A stretch of 38,596 bases of DNA. Source: Burkholderiales bacterium. GTDB taxonomy: Bacteria; Pseudomonadota; Gammaproteobacteria; Burkholderiales; Burkholderiaceae_C. The notes beneath the pieces are model-generated. The model had not been told where the DNA came from and ran no database searches. It saw only the letters and a list, made by a program, of their open reading frames with translations. The position numbers and the translations under genes are program-made. The stretch is taken from assembly GCA_029268225.1 (NCBI GenBank), contig JAJUGJ010000031.1:1-38596 (forward strand). Direction: 5' to 3'. The stretch's first letter is position 1. The number at the start of each line of letters is the position of its first letter. Below are positions 35,201 to 38,596 of the stretch, piece by piece.

Positions 35201-35528
35201 CACCGCCACCTCGATGATCGGGATGATCGCCCTGGCGGGCATCATCGTGCGCAACTCGATCTTGCTGGTGGACTTCATCGAACTGCAGGTCGCCCAGGGC
35301 ATGGCCTTCAAGGAGGCTGTGGTGTCTTCCGCCGCGGTGCGGGCCCAGCCGATTGCGCTGACCGGCATCGCCGCCATGGTGGGCGCCTTCTTCATCCTCG
35401 ACGACCCCATCTTCAACGGCCTGGCCGTGTCCCTGATCTTCGGCATCCTGGTCTCCACCCTGCTCACGCTGGTGGTCATCCCGGTGCTGTACTACGCGGC
35501 CTACCGCCGCAAGCTGGAAGCAGCCTGA
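32229..35528 (+). CDS. RND efflux permease of the CsoR-linked operon
   Basis: This 1099-residue inner-membrane RND pump has an N-terminal helix (TPLLAIVAMLLGLFAVLVTPREEEPQ is characteristic of this subgroup), large periplasmic loops, and the proton-relay aspartates at 440-441 in GILVDDAIVVVENIHRH. It is clearly distinct from the AcrB-type pump upstream (different N-terminus and an insertion around residues 295-320 rich in Pro, Ala and Thr). This subgroup is poorly characterised; the linked genes suggest export of a small toxic sulfur, metal or electrophile-derived compound rather than drugs. There is no outer-membrane factor gene in the operon. The DUF2892 gene follows after 31 bases. Confidence 0.94.
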   Translation: MSQHTDAPPSALGIAGRLARTFQSNAMTPLLAIVAMLLGLFAVLVTPREEEPQINVTMANVMVPFPGASSTDVQNMIARPAEQVLSQIADIEHTYSVSRPGMAVLTVQFKVGVPRTEALVRLYDVLNANQDWLPRNLGALPPIVKPKGIDDVPVLGVTLWSREHQSSLELERVARTLEAELKRVPGTREVQTIGGPGQAVMVTVDPSRLRERGVDLGSLQQSLAAANLSLPSGAVLAPQANGRSQLLTIETGEFLRSADDVRQLVVGVHQGKPVYLHEVAQVEAGSQQASRHVWYTPGQTPADTPEAASTPAPGGAYPAVTLIVTKKPGQNAVDVARAARERLDNLRNTVVPADVEVTVTRDYGVTAEEKANKLIQKLAFATGSVILLVGLALGRREAVIVGAAVILTLTATLFASWAWGFTLNRVSLFALIFSIGILVDDAIVVVENIHRHQQLTPGKPLREIIPLAVDEVGGPTILATLTVIAALLPMAFVSGLMGPYMSPIPINSSLGMALSLGIAFTVTPWLALKLMKSHGVAHGAHGDDAPHTPTGLAARLQGVFHRVLMPLLVHRGKRWAMGLGVVAALMVSVALATIPSSGIGVVLKMLPFDNKSEFQVVLDMPAGTPVEDTAAALQDMSAFLAQQPEVQDVQGYAGTASPITFNGLVRQYYLRADAEQGDLQVNLVDKAHRHEQSHPIAQRLRPELEKIATRHGGRIKVVEVPPGPPVMSPLVAEIYGPDEAGRQQLTQRVAGAFAGTPDIVGVDTSLKEDAERVFLRVQRQRAESLGIPVAVVAQAVQSALSGADAAFLHDGQAKLPVPVRIQLPRESQVGLDTLLGLPLRAANGQLVPLSELVRVERGRIDKPLFTKDLLPVSYVFGDMAGQLDSPLYGLFAIRDKLASAALPDTGGINEYWIRQPDDPFRGYSLKWDGEWQITYETFRDMGAAYGVGLILIYLLVVAQFKSYRTPLIIMAPIPLTIIGVMPGHALLGAQFTATSMIGMIALAGIIVRNSILLVDFIELQVAQGMAFKEAVVSSAAVRAQPIALTGIAAMVGAFFILDDPIFNGLAVSLIFGILVSTLLTLVVIPVLYYAAYRRKLEAA

Positions 35529-35559
35529 CACCGTCTTTCACTGTTTCAAGGAGTTTCAC

Positions 35560-35775
35560 ATGACCGTTGAACGCATGATCCGCATCATCGCCGGCCTGTT
35601 CATCATGATCTCGCTCGCGTTGGGCGTGGAGGGCAGCCCGCTGTTTGTCTCGAAATGGGCCCTGGCCTTCACTGCTTTCGTCGGTGCCAACCTGTTCCAG
35701 TTCGGCTTCACCAACTTCTGCCCGCTGGCCATCATCCTGCGCAAGTTGGGCTTCAAGGACGCGGCCTGCTGCTGA
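35560..35775 (+). CDS. DUF2892 (YgaP-like) small membrane protein
   Basis: This is a 71-residue protein with two predicted membrane helices (about 9-25 and 33-50), then the signature FTNFCPLAIILRKLG and a terminal Ala-Ala-Cys-Cys. DUF2892 is the membrane domain of YgaP-like rhodaneses and also occurs alone next to persulfide and thiosulfate genes. The Cys in NFCPL and the C-terminal Cys pair are candidate sulfur-carrying or metal-binding residues. AAGGAG precedes the ATG. It lies between the RND permease and the CsoR-like regulator, 46 bases before the latter. Confidence 0.9.
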   Translation: MTVERMIRIIAGLFIMISLALGVEGSPLFVSKWALAFTAFVGANLFQFGFTNFCPLAIILRKLGFKDAACC

Positions 35776-35821
35776 CACATCCCTGACACTGACTGCGGCT
35801 CATTCAGAAAGGCGTTGCACA

Positions 35822-36157
35822 ATGAAAGACCAACGTACTTCCACTCCGGCAACGGACGACTGCACCATGGCAGCCCTGAACAACGACAAGAGCCGCACCG
35901 ACATCCTCAACCGCCTCAAGCGCGCCGAAGGGCAGCTGCGAGGCATCCAGCGCATGATCGAGGAAGGCGAACCCTGCCTCCCGATTGCAACCCAAATGGC
36001 CGCCGTGCGCAAAGCCCTGGACAGCACCTACGTGCGCATGACCGTCTGCTTCATGGAGCAGCACCTGCAAGAAAAGCTGGGCACCTCGCCCGAAACAGCG
36101 CCCGACATGGCCGACATGTTCGGCGAGATCGAAACCCTGCTGGGCAAGATCCGCTGA
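35822..36157 (+). CDS. CsoR/RcnR/FrmR-family transcriptional repressor (DUF156)
   Basis: This is a 111-residue all-helical regulator with the family core ILNRLKRAEGQLRGIQRMIEEGEPC and a long second helix. In CsoR the ligands are Cys-His-Cys with the His and second Cys at +25 and +29 from the first Cys; CstR has Cys-Cys at 0 and +29. Here Cys52 is followed by Cys76 (+24), Phe77 (+25) and His81 (+29), a pattern unlike typical copper (CsoR), nickel (RcnR), formaldehyde (FrmR) or persulfide (CstR) sensors. An N-terminal Cys14 is also present. It probably represses its own operon through the palindrome at 31069. A shorter start at Met16 (MAALNNDK) is possible. Confidence 0.92.
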   Translation: MKDQRTSTPATDDCTMAALNNDKSRTDILNRLKRAEGQLRGIQRMIEEGEPCLPIATQMAAVRKALDSTYVRMTVCFMEQHLQEKLGTSPETAPDMADMFGEIETLLGKIR

Positions 36158-36179
36158 CCCGCTGCACCACTCACTGCTC

Positions 36180-36626
36180 ATGACCTCTCGCCCCTCCGCT
36201 GACGCCGTCCCCGTGGTAGGCGATCAGGTTCGCCGCGTCGAAGCCTCACTGACCGAGCTCAACGCCCGCATTGGCGTGCTGGCCAAGGTTCTGGGCGCCG
36301 ACCTGGGGTCGGAGGCCGACATCGAGCACATCCTGAACCGTGAACACGCCTTCTTCCGGGTGTCTGCCGGCCACCATTCCGCAGTCAATGCCAGCGAACG
36401 GCGCATTCAACGTGAGTGGGAAGAGTTGCGGGGGCTGCTGGCTTTGCGCTGCGACCTGATGGCCCAGGCCGTGAACGAGCTCGGTCTCGACACGGCGCGC
36501 CAGATCACGCTGCAGGTGCAGGCCCGCCGAGACAAGGAAGGGCTCAAGCCCGACTCGGACGGCTTTCACCTGCGTCACCGTCTGGCTGACCTCTCCCTAT
36601 CTCATCCCCACGGAGTATCAAAGTGA
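36180..36626 (+). CDS. Uncharacterised protein of the CsoR-linked operon
   Basis: This is a 148-residue soluble, mostly helical, charged protein that I do not recognise. It begins MTSRPSADAVPVVGDQVRRVEASL; a possible coiled-coil helix runs from about 15 to 40, and a His-containing stretch (NREHAFFRVSAGHHSA) lies near 50-65. There are no membrane segments or recognisable catalytic motifs, and its only cysteine is in LALRCDLM. It lies 22 bases after the regulator gene, and its TGA overlaps the GTG start of the AhpD-like gene by four bases. This coupling argues that it is a real gene whose product is made together with the AhpD-like protein. Confidence 0.8.
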   Translation: MTSRPSADAVPVVGDQVRRVEASLTELNARIGVLAKVLGADLGSEADIEHILNREHAFFRVSAGHHSAVNASERRIQREWEELRGLLALRCDLMAQAVNELGLDTARQITLQVQARRDKEGLKPDSDGFHLRHRLADLSLSHPHGVSK

Positions 36627-36979
36627 GTACGTTCGACCACGCTGGCCTCATGCAAGACATCAACAGCTGTCTGGCCCCATTCCGCAAGTCCCAATCCGAG
36701 GCCATGCGCGGCTTCGGACAACTGGCCCAAGCTGCGATGGCCGAGGGCGCCATCAGCGCCAAGAACAAGGAGCTGATCGCCTTGGCGATCGGTGTGAGCC
36801 AGCATTGCTCGGGCTGCATCGGCTTTCACGTGAAGGCTTTGCACAAGCTGGGCGCCACCCGCGCCGAACTCGAAGAGATGCTGGCCGTGGCGGTGTACAT
36901 GGGTGGTGGCCCGTCCCTGATGTACTCCGCCGAGGCACTGCGCGCCTGGGACGTGGTGTCGGGCAACGCACCCGCCTGA
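36623..36979 (+). CDS. AhpD-like / carboxymuconolactone decarboxylase family protein
   Basis: This is a 118-residue helical protein of the CMD/AhpD superfamily with the redox motif HCSGC (Cys62 and Cys65) followed by His69 in CIGFHVKAL, as in AhpD-type alkylhydroperoxidases. The CxxC and downstream His suggest a thiol-disulfide or peroxidase-like activity rather than decarboxylation. The start is a GTG at 36623-36625 with GGAG 8 bases upstream, and it overlaps the stop of the preceding gene by four bases. It is the last gene of the CsoR-linked operon, before the terminator at 37007. Confidence 0.92.
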   Translation: MSTFDHAGLMQDINSCLAPFRKSQSEAMRGFGQLAQAAMAEGAISAKNKELIALAIGVSQHCSGCIGFHVKALHKLGATRAELEEMLAVAVYMGGGPSLMYSAEALRAWDVVSGNAPA

Positions 36980-37006
36980 CGCCACCGGGCCATGCGCCCG
37001 GACAAC

Positions 37007-37044
37007 AAAAAACCCCGGAGGCCTTCACGGGCACCGGGGTTTTG
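37007..37044 (+). terminator. Strong intrinsic terminator, probably bidirectional
   Basis: AAAACCCCGG (37009-37018) and CCGGGGTTTT (37034-37043) form a 10-base-pair stem, with A-run before and T-run after, so it can work on both strands. It ends the plus-strand CsoR-linked operon 28 bases after its last stop and also lies 28 bases beyond the dps stop on the minus strand. Confidence 0.9.
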
Positions 37045-37071
37045 CTTTGCACAGCGGTCAACCGCCTGCGA

Positions 37072-37563
37072 TCACTCTTCCAGCAGGCTGCGCAGCATCC
37101 ACGCGGTCTTCTCGTGCACGTCGATGCGCTGGGTCAGCACGTCGGCGGTAGGCTGGTCATTGGCCTCGTCCACCACGGGGAACAGCTTGCGGGCGGTGCG
37201 AGCCGTGGCTTCCTGAGCGGCCACCAGGTGGCGGATCATGTCGTTGGCCTTGGGCACGCCTTCCACTTCCTTGATGGAAGCGAGCTTGACGAACTCCTTG
37301 TAGGTGCCCGGTGCGGGGAAACCCAGCGAACGAATGCGCTCGGCAATGATGTCCAGGGCGTTCCACTGTTCGGTGTACTGGTTCATGAACATGGTGTGCA
37401 GGCTGTTGAACTGCGGACCGGTCACGTTCCAGTGGAAGTTGTGGGTCATCAGGTACAGGGTGTAGCTGTCAGCCAGCAGGGCCGACAGGCCTTCGGCGAT
37501 TTTCTTGCGGTCAGCTTCGCTGATGCCGATGTCCATCGACAGCTTCTTGGATTGCTTTGCCAT
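37072..37563 (-). CDS. dps: Dps family DNA-binding ferritin-like protein
   Basis: This 163-residue mini-ferritin assembles as a dodecamer, oxidises and stores iron and protects DNA under oxidative stress. The ferroxidase residues are intact: His44 in NFHWN, His56, Asp71 and Glu75 in [12 protein letters not shown], with the same spacing as in Escherichia coli Dps. The short Lys-rich N-terminus (MAKQSKK) could bind DNA. AAGGAG lies before the ATG at 37561-37563; the frame further upstream overlaps non-coding DNA. An imperfect palindrome TTGGT-N8-ACCAA (37609-37626) upstream may be a regulator site. Confidence 0.95.
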   Translation of the reverse strand: MAKQSKKLSMDIGISEADRKKIAEGLSALLADSYTLYLMTHNFHWNVTGPQFNSLHTMFMNQYTEQWNALDIIAERIRSLGFPAPGTYKEFVKLASIKEVEGVPKANDMIRHLVAAQEATARTARKLFPVVDEANDQPTADVLTQRIDVHEKTAWMLRSLLEE

Positions 37564-37681
37564 CTTCTTGCTCCTTGTCAAACGGTGCGGCACCACTGTG
37601 CTGATGCCTTGGTGACACCATACCAAAAACTCGCTTCCCTCATGTCCGACGAGATCAGTCGAAGCCACAATTTGCCGGCCA

Positions 37682-38401
37682 TCAGGTCAACGCACGCCCC
37701 TCACCCGCCTCTTCGTGCGTGACGCCATCGCGGATGTGATAAATCCGCTTGAAGGTCGGGATGATCTTTTCGTCGTGCGTGACCACGATGATCGCAGTCT
37801 GGAAGCGTTGCGCCATGTCGTGGAGGATGCGCACCACCGACATCGCCCGCACGGAGTCCAGCGGCGCCGTGGGCTCGTCGGCCAGGATCACGGGCGGGCG
37901 GTTGACCAGGCCGCGTGCAATGGCCACCCGTTGCTGCTCGCCACCCGACAGCTTGGCGGGCATGGCTTTCGCGCGGTGCTGTACGTCCAGCGCAGTCAGC
38001 AACTCCAGCGCCCGCTGACGTGCAGCTTCGTTGGGCATGCCGGCGAGCATGGGCAACAAGGCCACGTTGTCGGTCACATCCAGAAAGGGGATCAGGTAAG
38101 GCGCCTGAAACACGAAGCCGATCTTGTCGCGGCGCAAGGCGCGCAGGTCAGGCACTTTCCAACCGCGGTCGAAGATGACCTCGTCGCCCAGTTGCATGCG
38201 GCCCGCCGTCGGGTCGATCACTGCCCCCAGGCATTTCAACAAGGTGCTCTTGCCGGAGCCGGAAGGACCGATCAGCCCCACCACCTCGCCCGGGGCCACG
38301 CGCATGTTGACCTCTTTGAGGGCCAGCACGGCCGTATCGCCTTCGCCATAGCGCTTGCTGAGCCCTTCGATGAGAATGCCCTTGCCAGTGCTGCCAGACA
38401 T
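37682..38401 (-). CDS. ABC exporter ATP-binding protein (DevA/MacB-LolD type)
   Basis: This 239-residue ATPase has Walker [10 protein letters not shown], a Q-loop in GFVFQAPYL, the signature [13 protein letters not shown], Walker B VILADEP and H-loop His in VVTHDE. The D-loop reads APLDS where most relatives have ASLDS. The C-terminal [10 protein letters not shown] is characteristic of the DevA branch of MacB-like exporters. It follows a permease gene on the same strand with 2 bases between stop and start, so the two form one exporter. A DevB-like adaptor would be expected further right, outside the window. Confidence 0.94.
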   Translation of the reverse strand: MSGSTGKGILIEGLSKRYGEGDTAVLALKEVNMRVAPGEVVGLIGPSGSGKSTLLKCLGAVIDPTAGRMQLGDEVIFDRGWKVPDLRALRRDKIGFVFQAPYLIPFLDVTDNVALLPMLAGMPNEAARQRALELLTALDVQHRAKAMPAKLSGGEQQRVAIARGLVNRPPVILADEPTAPLDSVRAMSVVRILHDMAQRFQTAIIVVTHDEKIIPTFKRIYHIRDGVTHEEAGEGRALT

Positions 38402-38403
38402 GC

Positions 38404-38596
38404 TCAGCCTCCAATCGCATCGGCGGGGTCCACGCGCAAGGCCATGCGGATGGACACCAGGCTGGAGATCACGCAGATGCCCAACACCACAAAAAAGCCG
38501 ATGACCGAGTCACCCGGCACCAGCAGCACGTACTTGGGAAACAGCGGCGCCGCAAAGGTGGCAGCGATCTTGCCCACCACAAAGCCGATCACGCCC
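38404..38596 (-). CDS. MacB/FtsX-type ABC permease, C-terminal end only
   Basis: This is the last 63 codons or so of a permease whose start lies beyond the right edge. The visible part has two hydrophobic helices and ends SIRMALRVDPADAIGG, the typical C-terminus of FtsX/MacB-like permeases (the ALRxDPxxAI motif). It is the partner of the ATPase gene that starts 2 bases after its stop. Confidence 0.88.
   Translation of the reverse strand, partial: GVIGFVVGKIAATFAAPLFPKYVLLVPGDSVIGFFVVLGICVISSLVSIRMALRVDPADAIGG

Noticed and set aside
35695..36157. Longer reading frame fused in front of the CsoR-like regulator
   Set aside because: The extension overlaps the DUF2892 gene in another frame and is Ser/Arg-rich shadow sequence; the ATG at 35822 has a ribosome binding site and fits the family length.

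Overview
The window is a gene-dense, GC-rich bacterial chromosome segment with tight operons on both strands. The gene content suggests a betaproteobacterium of the order Burkholderiales, perhaps a Comamonadaceae-like lineage: a ccoI-ccoS-ccoN cbb3 oxidase cluster, a cysI-DUF934-cysH-cysD-cysN-cobA sulfate assimilation operon of the APS-reductase type, an FdxA 7Fe ferredoxin, a CreA protein and a YfbR nucleotidase. The genus cannot be fixed from sequence reading alone. No insertion sequence, prophage, CRISPR array or rRNA gene was seen, and no stretch over 300 bases lacks a feature.

Layout, left to right. Positions 1-3724 (minus strand) hold ccoI, ccoS and the first 365 codons of ccoN. Then come a secreted DUF192 protein (plus) and a patatin-like lipoprotein (minus). 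An AT-rich divergent region near 5263-5330 separates the patatin gene from a long plus-strand sulfur operon (5377-12592): TSUP permease, cysI, DUF934, cysH, cysD, cysN and cobA. Sulfate is activated to APS, reduced to sulfite and then to sulfide, and CobA supplies the siroheme precursor. There is no APS kinase, which fits the APS-type CysH. Next are fdxA and a ferredoxin-NADP reductase-like flavoprotein, then a TPP riboswitch controlling a TonB-dependent receptor, then two identical tandem tRNA-Asn genes with a promoter candidate and a terminator.

Positions 17064-20677 (minus) hold creA, a small unknown protein, a lipoprotein alkaline phosphatase and a Sel1/SLT lytic transglycosylase. An AcrAB-type RND pair without an outer-membrane channel (20798-25193, plus) converges on a Na/Pi cotransporter-family gene. 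A tightly coupled yfbR-exonuclease-SulP set follows on the minus strand, then a DUF3592 protein.

The most interesting region is 31066-37043: an apparently self-contained six-gene plus-strand operon. It encodes an RND adaptor, an RND permease, a DUF2892 membrane protein ending in Cys-Cys, a CsoR/RcnR-family repressor with an unusual Cys/His set, an uncharacterised protein and an AhpD-like CxxC protein. A 7+4+7 palindrome of CsoR/CstR type lies inside the spacer of a good sigma70-like promoter in front of the first gene, and a strong terminator follows the last. It looks like a thiol-, persulfide- or metal-responsive efflux and detoxification unit. After it come dps and the start of an ABC exporter locus that runs off the right edge.
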